Shown here: positions 17,416-29,030 of the stretch, in pieces
Numbering within the stretch: the stretch's first letter is position 1
How the letters are laid out: the number at the start of each line of letters is the position of its first letter
NCBI RefSeq assembly: GCF_005239225.2
Contig: NC_133295.1
Location: forward strand, 2,728,001 to 2,792,000
Length of the DNA: 64,000 nucleotides
Reading direction: 5' to 3'
Origin: Populus alba
Lineage: Eukaryota; Streptophyta; Magnoliopsida; Malpighiales; Salicaceae
Notes under the pieces: model-generated
Seen by the model: the letters and a program-made list of their open reading frames with translations, nothing else
Told to the model about the DNA's origin: nothing
The model's database searches: none
Position numbers and translations under genes: made by a program

Positions 17416-17720
17416 ATGTTTAGTAGAATTCTTCTATTTGCTGTCTTTTTTTTTGTCCTACTCATAAACCATGAGCCCTGCGCTGCTAAAACAAATCATC
17501 TTTGTGAACATCCTTCTTCGTGTGGCCACCTTACTAACATGAGCTACCCTTTTCGATTACAAGGAGACCCGGAAAACTGCGGTGATCCTAGCTATCAGTT
17601 GACTTGCGAGAACAATCGTGCAAATATTCAACGATTCGAATAGCTGATGGAGATATCATTCTTCTTGCAGATATAGTAAATTACGCACTCCCGAGCCTGG
17701 TTGGTAAGACTTTCTCTTAT
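17416..17720 (+). pseudogene. Truncated GUB_WAK ectodomain fragment, opposite orientation
   Basis: An open frame from ATG 17416 encodes a signal peptide followed by the N-terminal part of a wall-associated/LRK10L-type ectodomain: CGHLTNMSYPFRLQGDPENCG and then CGDPSYQLTCENN. It breaks after codon 75. A shifted frame continues with TIRIADGDI, similar to a segment that normally lies further on, so an internal deletion has caused a frameshift. No kinase part follows. It is on the plus strand, opposite to copies A and B, and its sequence is closer to other LRK10L subfamilies, so it comes from a different, lost gene. Confidence 0.75.
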
Positions 17721-19283
17721 TCAGGCAACATTAAACTATAAAAGCGAAGGCTGAAATAGAATTGTAGCTATCAAGAAATTCTTAGCTCATTTATGTTGTA
17801 TCAGATTATTTTGGTAGCATCTCATCATAGAATCTCTCATCCTATTTATGGTTTCGGACGTTCCGACACAGGATTAGGCCTAACTCAATAACCAACATCT
17901 CTCATTCACGTATGAAGGACTGAATCTATCTTCTACATTATATTTCAAACTTGCTCAAGAATTTTATACTTGATGAACGGACTATGTAACCTGGAGCACA
18001 AAGTGAAAGGAGCTCCAATTTATAAACCTAATACAGGTTATATAGGAGACATCAATCTCATTATTAATTATTTCTTAAAGTATATTAATATACCCCAAGT
18101 ATTTTTAGTTACACATGACTAAATATAATTCAATCCCTCAAGAATTTAATTTATACTCAATCCATCTTTACAATTACAAGTATTCTAAACCATATCAAAT
18201 TTATTTAGGTGATATGATATAGTCATTGAATACAAGTAATAGGTGTAAGACTAAAATTACTTTTCTTTTCCACTCATATCAATCAGATCTGAATTAACTT
18301 GATTTTCTAAGAGTATTTATTTAAGTCAAATCATTCCATGACCATATAATATACTCCTAAGTAGCAATTATTCAAAAGTCACAAAGGGTAAAATTTTAAG
18401 ATCTTAGATATAATTTCCGGAACTCACATAATAAAGAAGCAGAGATCCATTCTTTATTCTTGTAATAGATGTAAGCACATGTAGTATGAAAAACATGTTA
18501 TAGTGAAGCTTACTTTTTTTCTTTTTTGAAAACAAAGAAAGTATATCGTTGCACTTTTATTAAAGAAAATACATCATACGAGTCTTAGTCTTGTTGTCAA
18601 AAAACATAGATTTCAAATCTAAAATTCTCATTAGTGGCAAATAAATAATTTCATACTCGGCTTCAATCATAATAAAGACATGAATGGTGGGAATTCATTC
18701 TTATAAATTTTTTTTTAAGAACCTTATCTTGCTCTCAATCAAGGTGACTTTTTAAGAATTATTTTGAGTTAAAATTGCTCCCGCTACACCCAAATCGTTT
18801 ATTAAGCATTAAAACTCAAATAGTTTCATCTCTACTCGCTTTACAAGCGTTAGAGGTGATTGCTCATGTGAGTAAATCATTCTAAATCTATCAATATACT
18901 TTAACAAATTATATTATACAATACTCATAATATATTTCACAAAACAAATAATGAATAAGATGATATACTAATAATATTTATTTATTATTCAATAATTGTA
19001 AGCCTTCATATGATGCATTTAACTCAAGAAATGACACCCATTCTTATCACTTTGAAAACCAAAAACACAAAGTTCAAATATTTATACTTAGTTCGCGTTG
19101 ATCATATTGGCGTCAGTAATACGTACATCCCAAACACCATCATTGTTCAATGTACGAAGATTATATCACATGCCTTGCTTTCAGATGGACAGATATTACA
19201 TACCCTCAAAGATTATAGAACGCCTCGCTCTCTGCAGATATGTTTGCGTAGCCCTTCTACTTGACTACTTGATCATTGCATGC

Positions 19284-21576
19284 CTACTCTGTTTCAGTGA
19301 TCACTTCCAACGCTTGATAATGAGGTCTCCCTGGCATATTTGCATGCATTCTTCCAGGACCTGCAGAAGCAAAAGGGCTAGGAGGCATTGTTAACTTGTC
19401 TCCTTCTCCTTCCAACATTTGCACGACAGTATTCATGGACGGACGATCCACGGGGTGCCACTGAATGCACCATAGTCCCACAAGAGTCAGCTTCTTTGCG
19501 ATTTGCGCGTCCCCCTCCTTTTCAATTCTGATTCTCAGCTCTTCTCCTTTGTCCAGGCTGTTGTAGACCCATTCTGGGAAGTAGATTTGGTTGCTGTTCT
19601 CTACCTTATCATCGATTGTCTTCCTCCCTCCGACCATTTCAAGCAACACCATTCCAAAACTATAAACATCAGACTTGTAGGAAACATGCCCGAAGTTCCT
19701 AGAGAAAACTTCAGGTGCAATATACCCCATGGTTCCTCGAGCTGTAGTCATTGACACGGCACTCTGATCCTTGGAGCACAGCTTTGCTAGACCGAAATCA
19801 GAAATCTTTGGATTGAAATGGTCATCTAACAAGATGTTATGAGGTTTGATGTCGAAATGGAGGATTCGCTGATCACAACCTTGGTGAAGGTATTCGATGC
19901 CTTTAGCCATGCCAAGAGCAATATCCTGAAGCCTCTCCCAGCTAAGACTGGAGGTTTCGCCATGTTCTGAAGATACAAATTTCTCTAATGATTCATTTGG
20001 CAGGTAATCATAGACCAGACCTCTTCGAAATCCATCAGCACAGTAACCGACTAAGCGTATAACATTGACGTGATGGATCTTTCCCATTGTTGCCACTTCA
20101 TTGATGAACTCCTCTCCGTTTCCTGTTGAGTTGTTCAGGATCTTCACAGCAACAAAGATCTCATCAGAAAGCTTTCCTTTAAACACAGTTCCATATGATC
20201 CCTGACCCAGCTTGTCCTTGAACTCATCCGTAATCCTTTTAATGTCAGCGTATGTGTATCTTGCGGGCTTGAGAGCTTTATAATCTGCCAGAAAGTTTTC
20301 AATCCTTTTCTGATTGTTTTTCGCTGCTTTATCGGAGCTGTAGACACGGTAGGCTGCGAACAATACCAGCAATACAAGAACCGAACCCACGGGTGCAACT
20401 GCAAACAAAACATTTCTTTATCAAGAACTCGTCAAGATAGTTCAGAAGATGCAAGATAAGGAAACAATTCTAAAACTTCCAAATTTGCAGAAATCTCACC
20501 CGCACCCTCTATCTTCCTTATTTTGCCTGTAAGAGAAAATATATGGTAACATTAGATTCTTTAATAGCACGCATTTGACAATCATTATTCGTGGATCTTA
20601 TGTAAAGTAACAGAAAATATATGGTGACATTAGATTCTTTAATAGCACGCATTCGACAATCATAATTCGTGGATCTTATGTAAACCATGACTATCTTGTG
20701 CAATTTACTAAATCTCAACATGTATCAAGCAACCAACCTACATGACCTGAAAAGTACATGTTTCATAACTAAAATTGAAGAACTCCTGAAAATATTTGAT
20801 TTTCCTAACTAAGAGTCATCCAATAGTTCCAAATTAAGCACAAAGAATTAGATTGGCTGCAGAAAACTAAAGCACAATCTAATACAGACCGTACCTTTTT
20901 TTGATTTAGGCTTCTTATAGCATTCAGTTTCATGGTTAGTAATGTTATTCTTCCATCCGCAGAACTTGCCTTGTTCTTCACAAACTCCACATGCTGCTGG
21001 TTCTGACCAATTCAACTGAAGAATATTATAACGGTCAATCATTTCCGATGGAATTGATGTAACATTATACATCTTGGTACAAGAAGTCAGGTCTGTATAA
21101 CCGAGGAAATAATTAGAACTATAGGCATAGATATCATATCCAGGAGCACCAAGGCAAGGTATCTGCCCATCAAAATCTCCATGCTTTGATGTACAGTTGA
21201 AAAGGGCATAATCATCCCGGTACTGGCCTGCAAATTTGAAAGGAGATTTAGATAAACTGAAGTTTCTAAGCTGTCTTGGGAAGCAGTTATCCGGATCAGC
21301 TGCAATGATTAACCGTGATGCATAGTCAATTTTCTTGATGTTGAGCGTCACAGAAGTTGGTAGCTGCAACAATGTTTCTTTCCTTTCATTGCAAGATAGA
21401 ACAAACCCAGGATAGCCACAGCGAACTGGCTGATTGTCGCGTCTGAATGGAAATCTTATGGCTGGACCATGCTTCTTACACTTTTCTTCTTGGAACATAT
21501 CGTTAAGGCCAGCTCCATGACATACAAGGACCAGCATCAACAAGCAAACTACAGAGAGACCCATTTCAAAAGACAT
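19284..21576 (-). CDS. LRK10L/rust-resistance-type receptor-like kinase, copy B
   Basis: Exons on minus: 21576-20895, 20526-20500 and 20398-19284. From ATG 21576 it encodes 607 residues, or 603 from the in-frame ATG at 21564, which is the start conserved with copy A. Architecture matches copy A: signal peptide, GUB_WAK-type ectodomain that keeps the Cys in RCGYPGF, 27 nt linker exon, membrane helix, non-RD kinase. Across the kinase exon I see one nucleotide difference from copy A (20296 against 13452), changing Ser to Asn just after the membrane helix. The ectodomain differs at about 24 positions plus two single-residue indels. The likely role is surface perception with cytoplasmic kinase signalling, inferred from family membership. 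Confidence 0.9.
20529..20684. repeat. Tandem repeat in intron 1 of copy B
   Basis: A unit of about 80 bp containing GAAAATATATGGT, ATTAGATTCTTTAATAGCACG and ATTCGTGGATCTTATGTAAA occurs twice in a row here and once in copy A (from about 13688). Copy B's intron is longer mainly for this reason. Confidence 0.8.
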
Positions 21577-21932
21577 AGTTTTTTTCTAGCTTCACTGTCC
21601 TGCAAATGATGTTATCGTGAAAACGTAAGTTGGGGCTTGGCTCTCTTGAGTAATTTCTGTATAGTTTACTCCATTGACTTGAGCCGTGGAAAAAATTTGA
21701 AGGACTTGGTCAATCTGATATTGCTAGGTGCCTTCATGTTTTTCCGTGTGGGGTGTTTATGTTGTGGTGCGAAGTTTCTAGGAAAAGCCAGAGCTCCAAT
21801 CTGTCACGTTCGCAAGTCACGTTTGTCACTTTTCGAAGCACCAGATAAGCAAGTCCTCTTCCATCCCAAGAAATGCAAGAGGTAAGGCCGGTCATGCATA
21901 AAAGTTGATGTTAAGGTTAGAAGTCAAGCTCC

Positions 21933-21967
21933 ATTCTTATCACTTTCAGAACCAAAACAATGAAGTA
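21933..21967. repeat. Short relic of another unit's 3' flank
   Basis: CATTCTTATCACTTTCAG followed by AACCAAAACAATGAAGT resembles 10650-10683, which is the 3' flank of a receptor-kinase unit. It directly follows the promoter end of unit 2. The next unit in the array therefore probably began here and was deleted. Confidence 0.6.
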
Positions 21968-24427
21968 ATTCTAAGTTGATGATGTGGACATTCTTATCAC
22001 TCGCTCCTGCAATGATTAATGGCAAATAAAATCATATTGTTTGCAAATAAAATCACCGAAGCATGTCTTTGTTGATTCAAGAAAGCTACGAACAGACTCC
22101 ATTGGCCATTTGTTGACTGACCTGGGATTTTGTGAGCTTATCAGTGGTGTTCTAGATAAAATATATATTTTTGATATACGAAAAAGTTCGTGTATAAAGA
22201 TTTCGCGTAACGATTACTAGAATTTCTAATTAATTATCAAAAATTATATAACATGGAATTGATTAGGTAAAATAAAAAAAAACATTAGTATCTTTTAAAT
22301 ATTTTATTTAAATATTTTATAAAATAAATTATATTGTTGGTTTTATCTTGATATAAATTTATTGTTTTATATTATGATGGTTTGCTTGTAATATTTTTAA
22401 TTTTTGTATTAGTGAATATTTAATTATAGATATTTTTAATTTTAGCATTAATTAGTATTAAACCCGCACGGTTGGGCTGTTGGGCTGGGCACAGCAGGGG
22501 CGTTTGATCTGGTTCACGCATGATTGCACAAACAGTGAATTAAACAATGAACAGTAGTAGGTGAATTAAAATTGTTCATGTACAGTGACAAGTGACTTAA
22601 TATTGCAAGACGGAGAAAGAGAGTAGAGACCTGGTCTGCTGGAGAAGAAGCCGATGATGGTGTGCAGGCTGACCGAATGCTCTATCCTCTGTGTCTTGTT
22701 TTCCTCTTCGTCTTCCCTTGTTCTTTCTATCTGTCTTCCTTTTTCTTCGTTCCTGTGTCTGTCTGTCGCTCTCTGTAATGTCTTTTTCGTTGTATTTTTC
22801 TGTTCGTGGGTTTTCTCCCCTCCTTCGCGTCTGTGTTCCTCCCACCCCTGTGTTGTTCTCTGGTTTTCCTTGTCTCTGTGTTTTCGTTTTTCTTCCCCTT
22901 TTGTATTTTGCTCGTCCCTGTCTTTTGCTCCCCTGGTCCTCTTCTGTCTTGTTCGTTTTTCTGGGTTTATTTTCTTTCAGTTCTCGGCACTGTTGTGTTC
23001 GTTCCACTGTTCTTCCCCCCCTGTTGTTCTTTCTCTGGATTTGTATAAAGCCAGAGAACGTGGATGATAATCGTGGGATGGCATCTGTTGGTGGACAATA
23101 TGGGGTAGAGACGGGACCATGATTGGTGGTGGGTTTCTTATTGAATCAGATGAAGGAGATGAATAGTTAAACGGCGCCGTTTTCAACTGAAATGGTGATT
23201 TCCAGTTTGATCCCTGACCTTCTGACACTTAACAATTGGGTCCCTAAGCAAGGAAAATCATTTTTATTTTTAATTTGACCCTGGATCAAATTGCCATTGA
23301 ACCCTAGATTTCAGGCGTCATTAACAAAAGAGTTATTAGTTTTCAACTTAATCAATTTAATTTTTAATTGGCTTTTTAACTTTTAATTATTTTAAAATTA
23401 TCTTGAAAAAATCAATTAAATTCCTTAAAATACCCCACCTGTTTACTGAGGTCCTTAAATTTTATTTTCTTGAAATTTCAACTTAAATCAATACAAAACT
23501 TTCATATTTCCTCAATTAAACTCTTATTAAATTAATTAATTAAATTAAATTAAATTAATAAAAACTTAATTAAAAAAATATCAAAGTTTTTGTGTTGATT
23601 TGAATTGAAATTACAAGAAATTAAAATATAAAGACCACAGTAAATAGGTTAAATCTTCAAATTTATCAATTCTTTTAATTTTTGATGAAATTGACTCTTA
23701 AATTTATAATTCAATCCTTATTAGTCCTTAAATATTTAATTTGTGTTGTCTTAATCTAATTTTTAATTTTTTTTTTTTTTGAAAAATCAAAGATTAAGTT
23801 ATGACAATAATAATTTGTTAATATTAAAAATATTTTTAAAAAATAATAATAATTTGAGGTATTTTTAAGTAAAAAATATTTCAAAAAGCAATTATTATTA
23901 TCATATAAAATACTATCTTATTAAATTATTTTAATGCTCTGTTAAAAATATGCTAAGTGTAGCATAGATGATAAATCAAACTCCGCGTCATGTTGAATAC
24001 TCATCATCCATTTACAATTTTACTACGAGATGATTTTAAATTTTAGTATTTTACACCAAATTAGTTTTACTCAGATGTTCTTACATCCATTTTGTTCTTG
24101 AAAATATTTGTTTGTTCTAAAAGGAAAATATAATTATTTTGTATTCTACTTTCATATTTATACTGTAATCTATACTTTGCATTCACTCCATCTCTACATC
24201 ACTTGACTTGGCTAGAAGTAAAATGGATTAAATATATTTAATACCCAATAAAAAAATTTAAATATCCATGCGGTATGACTACGATCACTTTCTTATTATT
24301 TCCTCATCCATCAAACTATTTTAAGGAAAATAAAAATCATTATTTTTTTTCTTTTCTTTTCTTTTTTTCTATCTTGAAGCTTCTGCTTGCTCTTTTTTAT
24401 TTGAAGTTGTATTTTTTTTATGTGCTG
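21968..24427. other. Intergenic DNA with a C/T-rich patch
   Basis: No gene is supported. From about 22640 to 23040 the plus strand is strongly pyrimidine-rich (CT and TG repeats); the many overlapping open frames there are composition artefacts. At 23169-23182 lies the perfect 14 bp palindrome AAACGGCGCCGTTT. The surrounding sequence, with phrases like GGGTCCCTAAG, resembles degraded retroelement DNA, but I could not find borders. Confidence 0.4.
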
Positions 24428-24429
24428 GA

Positions 24430-24635
24430 AATGTAATTAGAATTATTTTTTAAAGTATTTTTTATTAAAAAATATATTAAAATAAATTTTTATTAGTTTT
24501 TTAAAAATTATTTTTGATATTAATATATTAAAATGATTTAAAAACATTAAAAAAATATTAATTTAAAATAAAAAAATTAAATTTTTTTTAAAAAATACTT
24601 TTAAAAATATAAAAACAAATAAATGTTCACACAAG
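24430..24635. repeat. AT-rich Salicaceae-type interspersed repeat, copy
   Basis: Contains the family core AAATATATTAAAATAA, then TTTTTGATATTAATATATT and AAAATGATTTAAAAACATT. Other copies in the window carry the same blocks in the same order and spacing. Confidence 0.6.
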
Positions 24636-24805
24636 TGTTTTATATAAAAATGTTATTGTTTATAATATTTTTGAGTGTGTAAAAAGAATAAAATAAAAAA
24701 TAAAAGTGCTAATTTTAAAATGAAAACCCGAATTTAACACCCGACAGTCCGACACAAAAGATGGCCAAAGCAGCTCTCAGCGGACACGCGACTCAGCATC
24801 ATTAA

Positions 24806-25012
24806 CCACGTGTCCTAAGAATCTTTTTCATTTCCAAGTCAAACATCTTCCTTGTCAGATCCAAACACATCAAAGCCCGACTTTTAATACTTTAAGCACA
24901 TCGAGACGCCACGTAATAACTTCTAGGTTTCCACACTTGGGCCCCAACACCCAGATCCATCCTCCACGTACCCCTTAATCCATCTCTTCCGTCCACGTCT
25001 CCCTTATAAAAA
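24806..25012 (+). promoter_or_regulatory. PP2C promoter with ACGT-core (ABRE-like) sites and TATA box
   Basis: A G-box/ABRE CCACGTGTCC lies at 24806-24815. Further ACGT cores lie in GCCACGTAA (24908-24916), CCACGTA (24964-24970) and TCCACGTCT (24992-25000). A TATA-like TTATAAAAA follows at 25004-25012, about 310 bp before the start codon. Clustered ABREs fit the known ABA induction of clade A PP2C genes. Induction here is inferred from the motifs only. Confidence 0.6.
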
Positions 25013-25183
25013 TCCAAGTTAGTGGCTTGTATTCATCCCATGTGGCAGTGTACAAGTGCACCAAAGAACAATCAACGGCTACCCTTCATCTGCTTTAACT
25101 TGATCATCATTGCCTATTTGTTTTATATTCCCATTTAGCTACCTGTGCTTTTCCTTTTCTACAACGAAATTTTTACTTCTTTC

Positions 25184-25267
25184 ATGCAAAATGAAGAGGT
25201 TGGCACCAAGATATTTGCTTTTTGTGATTGTTTTGGTACTCGAAACTTGAGATTGGATTTGATTTGA
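25184..25267 (+). promoter_or_regulatory. Overlapping upstream ORFs in the PP2C leader
   Basis: Two short frames start in the probable 5' leader: ATG 25184 (27 codons, stop ending 25267) and ATG 25191 (19 codons, stop ending 25250). Both end before the PP2C start at 25324 and neither is in frame with it. They could lower translation of the main frame. Confidence 0.5.
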
Positions 25268-25323
25268 TTTGATTTCCTTTACATGTTTGTTTGCGACAGC
25301 TTGGAGACTCTTTGATAACGAGG

Positions 25324-27995
25324 ATGGATCAGCTCACTGTGATCAAGACGTTGAATTCTCGTCGGAGAAGATTAAAAATCAGACGATTGAAGTATACGTG
25401 TCAAAATAATAAATCCCATGTCACCATCTCCGGCGGGGATGATGGCATTGAGAGGAAGGGCGGTGACTTGTGTGGTGAAGAGAAGAAAGCAGGAGGAATT
25501 TTTGGTGCAAAAGCTAGTGATGATGGTGGTTCAAAGGAGATATCAATATCGTTAACACAGCCGAGGAATGATGTTGTTTTGCAAGATGAAGTAGTTTTAT
25601 CATATGGGTCGGTGTCTGTTATAGGGGGGAGGAAAGAGATGGAGGATAAAGTGAAGGTGGAGTTGGGGTTTTTGAGTTTTAATGAAGGTGAAAAGAAGTA
25701 TGATTTTTTTGGTGTTTATGATGGACATGGTGGAGCTCTTGTAGCGGAGGCCTGTAAAGAGAGGTTGCATAGAGTTCTTGTGGAGGAGATAATGGAGGGG
25801 AAGGAAGGGGGTGGTGGTGTGGAGTGGGAGAAGGTGATGGAGGGGTGTTTTAGAAAGATGGATGAGGAGGTGGTGAAGGATAAGATGACTGGGTCTACGG
25901 CTGTTGTTGCGGTGGTGGGGAAGGAGGAGGTGGTGGTGGCTAATTGTGGGGATTCTAGAGCTGTGATTTGTAGAGGTGGGGTTGCCGTGCCTTTGTCAGT
26001 TGATCATAAGGTAATGATTTTTGGGTTTGTTGAAATCGATCGAGTGTTTTTTTTTTTTTTTTTTTTTTTTTCCCACCTTCAATTTGGATTTAGACCATCA
26101 ATCTCTTAATTGAGTGAAGCCATTTCCTAGTTTTATGACTTAATTCTCAATCAATTGATTTCAATTTAAAGTTGAGAATTCTCCTGAAAAATTAAAGTGG
26201 GAAAAATAGAGGAAGTTTATGAAAATTCTACGCGCTCAAGCTGAAACTGAGATATTCTATAGTATAGGAGAGACGGATAAAAAAGAAATAGGAGATAAAA
26301 AGTTTTAAAAAATAATATTTTAATCAAAAAAACTTCTTATAACTCTCTGATCTATTTTTTTCAATTATAGAACAATAAAATCTTCTGGGATTTTCTGGAA
26401 TTTAATTCTCAGATATGAAATTCGTGCTTGTTAACCTAATCAAGATCAAAAGAAAAGGAAGGTTCCATGAGATTTCTATTTAGGTTGTGTTGTTTAATTA
26501 CTATTAAAATCATTTGGTAATATTATATAGGATGTTTAGATCACCAGATGGTCACCCTGTAATCTTAGCTCAGTGTCCTGTTAAGATTTTAAAAAGAAAA
26601 TGAAACTATAAAGAATGTTTTACACAACAAAATATTGTAAAATATGAAGACAGTGATGATACCTGTGGTGCTAATTTTCCCCTGAACTGGACACAGTTGC
26701 TGCAAATAATTTGGGAAAAAGCAATCAGAATTAATCCCACTCCTTCTGAGGTTGACCTTCCATGCTACAGATCTTAAAAGGGATCATTTAATAAAAAATA
26801 AAAAGGAAAAATGGAAAATATAATGTTTGAACAAATTATGCTATATGACCATTGTTTTTTAAAGGTTTATTCTCTTTCTTTCTTTTAATGTTGAAGATGA
26901 ATAATTTGTTGACACCTCTTTTTTGCGAAGCCTGACAGACCTGATGAGTTGGAGAGAGTTGAAGCTGCAGGTGGAAGGGTTATAAACTGGAACGGACACC
27001 GTATTCTAGGAGTTCTTGCCACTTCCAGATCTATAGGTATGTGAAACTTCATCGATCATTACAAGTTCGAAGCTAGATCATCTTGTTCTGTCATGTTCCT
27101 TCCTCACTTGCATGGTACGCGAAAAATTATATTGTATCAAATTTCAAACAGATCACTCACAATCAAACCTATTCGTTTACGATGAATTTTCTTTCCTGTA
27201 GCTTCCAATTGAATTTGAATCACGAGTGATTCTCTTGTTTACAGCCTCCATTTGGATTTGATTCGTTGGAGAGCGAACCTGCTGACCACCTTAATAAACC
27301 AATATCACTACTTTCTAGGTCAATTACTGGGAAAACATGGGACATTTGTAAAGTCTATGAATTGTCAAGGTTTCAGGAGAGTACCGAATATTTTTAAATT
27401 TATAATTGACATAAAATGCGGACCGCATCACATAAACAATCGGAGCCTCATGATAATTTAGTAATGGGGGACTAGTAGCTAGACCTCTGCTGCCTTACAA
27501 CTAGGGCAGAGCACAACCAGATCACGGTGATCACCAGTAAACTGCTGTTAACCATCCTTGAGAGTTGCTGTCGTTAGGTCATGTTGAAAAGATATTTCGC
27601 ACAAGCAGGATTAAGAGATTGAATTTCATGAATAAAATATATCCTTTTCCTTATTTACATGGCTTGATCATCTTGATGCAGGTGATCAGTATCTCAAACC
27701 ATTTGTATCCTCCAAACCAGAAGTCACCGTGAATAAGCGAACTGAAAATGATGAATTCCTCGTCCTGGCCAGTGATGGCCTATGGGATGTCATCTCCAAC
27801 GAATTCGCATGCCAGATTGTAAAGAGATGCCTGCATGGCCGGATGAGGAGGAAGTCCCAGGGAGTTGTGAGCGAGAGTTGTCGCGCAGCGGAGGCTGCGG
27901 CGGTGCTAGCCGAGCTAGCAATGGCTCGGGGCAGCAAAGATAACATCAGTGTGATCGTTGTTGAGCTCAAAAGGCGCAACAGCTTCTCCTGTTAA
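25324..27995 (+). CDS. Clade A protein phosphatase 2C (ABA co-receptor type, AHG1/HAI-like)
   Basis: Exons 25324-26010, 26931-27036 and 27682-27995 give 368 residues with consistent phases. After a basic, low-complexity N-terminus (1-90) comes the PP2C fold: GRKEMED (102-108), metal-binding VYDGHGG (131-137), [23 protein letters not shown] across the first splice junction, ASDGLWDV and a C-terminal [11 protein letters not shown]. Trp249 in RVINWNGHR matches the lock tryptophan of ABI1 and HAB1, which inserts into the ABA-bound PYR/PYL receptor. This argues for a clade A Mn/Mg-dependent Ser/Thr phosphatase that dephosphorylates SnRK2 kinases. The wording around the catalytic core is closest in my recollection to AHG1; HAI-type assignment is not excluded. 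The start is the first ATG in frame. Intron 1 contains a long T run (26048-26070), and the frame stays open about 100 nt into it. Confidence 0.92.
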
Positions 27996-27999
27996 TGGT

Positions 28000-28484
28000 A
28001 ACTAATATATATGTGCGTATAGTACGGTAATTCTTTTTCTTTCCCCTCATTGTATTCGACTTAGAATTTGTTTTCTTACAGAAGGAATCAAGATTTTCTC
28101 CTGTAAAGAAATTTATGGTAACTGACCATGGTTTTGGTTCTGAGTTGAAGTGGAAGTTGATGATCCATCCAATTATTAATTCTTGAAAATTAATGTTCAA
28201 GTTTTCAGTTACAGAGTTCTTAAATCTATTTTTAATAAACTCAACATTTTTATCGAACTTGAATCCAATATTCCACGATTATCTTTATGGCATGATCAAA
28301 TTGAATATAAAAGAACCTGTAAAATCTGCTTTCATTTTAGATAAACTAATATTGGATTAATAAATTCTATTCAAGTTCTAAAATTTATTTCATCAAAACG
28401 ATTAAGCTTTATAAATTCTTGATTTACCGTAGGATTCACGAGTAAGATTAGATTTCATTGCAATTTAAGTTTGAGAATTAAGTG
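28000..28484. other. PP2C 3' region and spacer
   Basis: AT-rich sequence after the PP2C stop, likely including its 3' untranslated region. No other gene is seen. Confidence 0.45.
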
Positions 28485-28670
28485 TATTTTGTTTAAAAAT
28501 ATATTAAAATAATATTTTTTTTATTTTATAAAAACCATTTTTAATATAAACACATTAAAATTATTTGAAACCTTAAAAAAATTAAATTAATATTTTTAAG
28601 TGGTTTTTTGATGTGCTGATAAAAATTAATAAAAAAAAATATTAATTTAATATATTTTTAAATAAAAAAA
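28485..28670. repeat. AT-rich Salicaceae-type interspersed repeat, copy
   Basis: Shares TTTAAAAATATATTAAAATAATATTT with the other copies. The second half contains a block in the opposite sense (GATGTGCTGATAAAAATT), so two copies may be nested or head to head. Confidence 0.5.
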
Positions 28671-28849
28671 GAAAACTCTACACTACAATCTAAAAAAAAC
28701 TTGTAAATCTTTGGTTGCTGTTCTGTATAAATGGGGAATAAAAGGTCCAAATTATGTTATGTGCCTCTTCGGTGGCAAACTTGGCCGAAAGCTGTAATGG
28801 TTCTTCAATAATTACCGTGAAGGATGCCAGCTTCATTTGGTATTGTAGT

Positions 28850-29030
28850 AATTATGGTTGTTTTTTAAATAATTTTTTTTATTAAAATATATGTTAATAA
28901 TTTTTTTTTTATTTTTTTAAAATTATTTTTTATATTAGTACAGAACATTAAAACGATTTAAAAAATATAAATTATATTAATTTTAATAAAAACAAAATTT
29001 TGATTTTTTTTAGAAATTTAGTTGAACTGC
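28850..29030. repeat. AT-rich Salicaceae-type interspersed repeat, copy
   Basis: Starts with ATTATGGTTGTTTTTTAAA and continues with the TTTTTATTAAAATATAT and AACGATTTAAAAAATAT blocks seen in the family. Confidence 0.55.

Larger units (their letters stand above)
17866..21935. repeat. Tandem duplication unit 2 (receptor-kinase gene plus flanks)
   Basis: Collinear with 11016-15025; see that entry. The offset is about 6.84 kb in the kinase exon and about 6.9 kb in the ectodomain exon. Part of the change comes from an extra tandem repeat in intron 1 of copy B. The spacer 17866-19283 holds no other gene. Confidence 0.85.

Noticed and set aside
22597..23228. Several long overlapping frames on both strands in the C/T-rich patch
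   Set aside because: Frames stay open because of skewed base composition. The translations are low-complexity Phe/Ser/Cys/Leu or Arg/Lys/Glu strings.
25291..25323. Extension of the PP2C frame upstream of 25324
   Set aside because: The extension begins with TTG; no ATG lies in frame before 25324.
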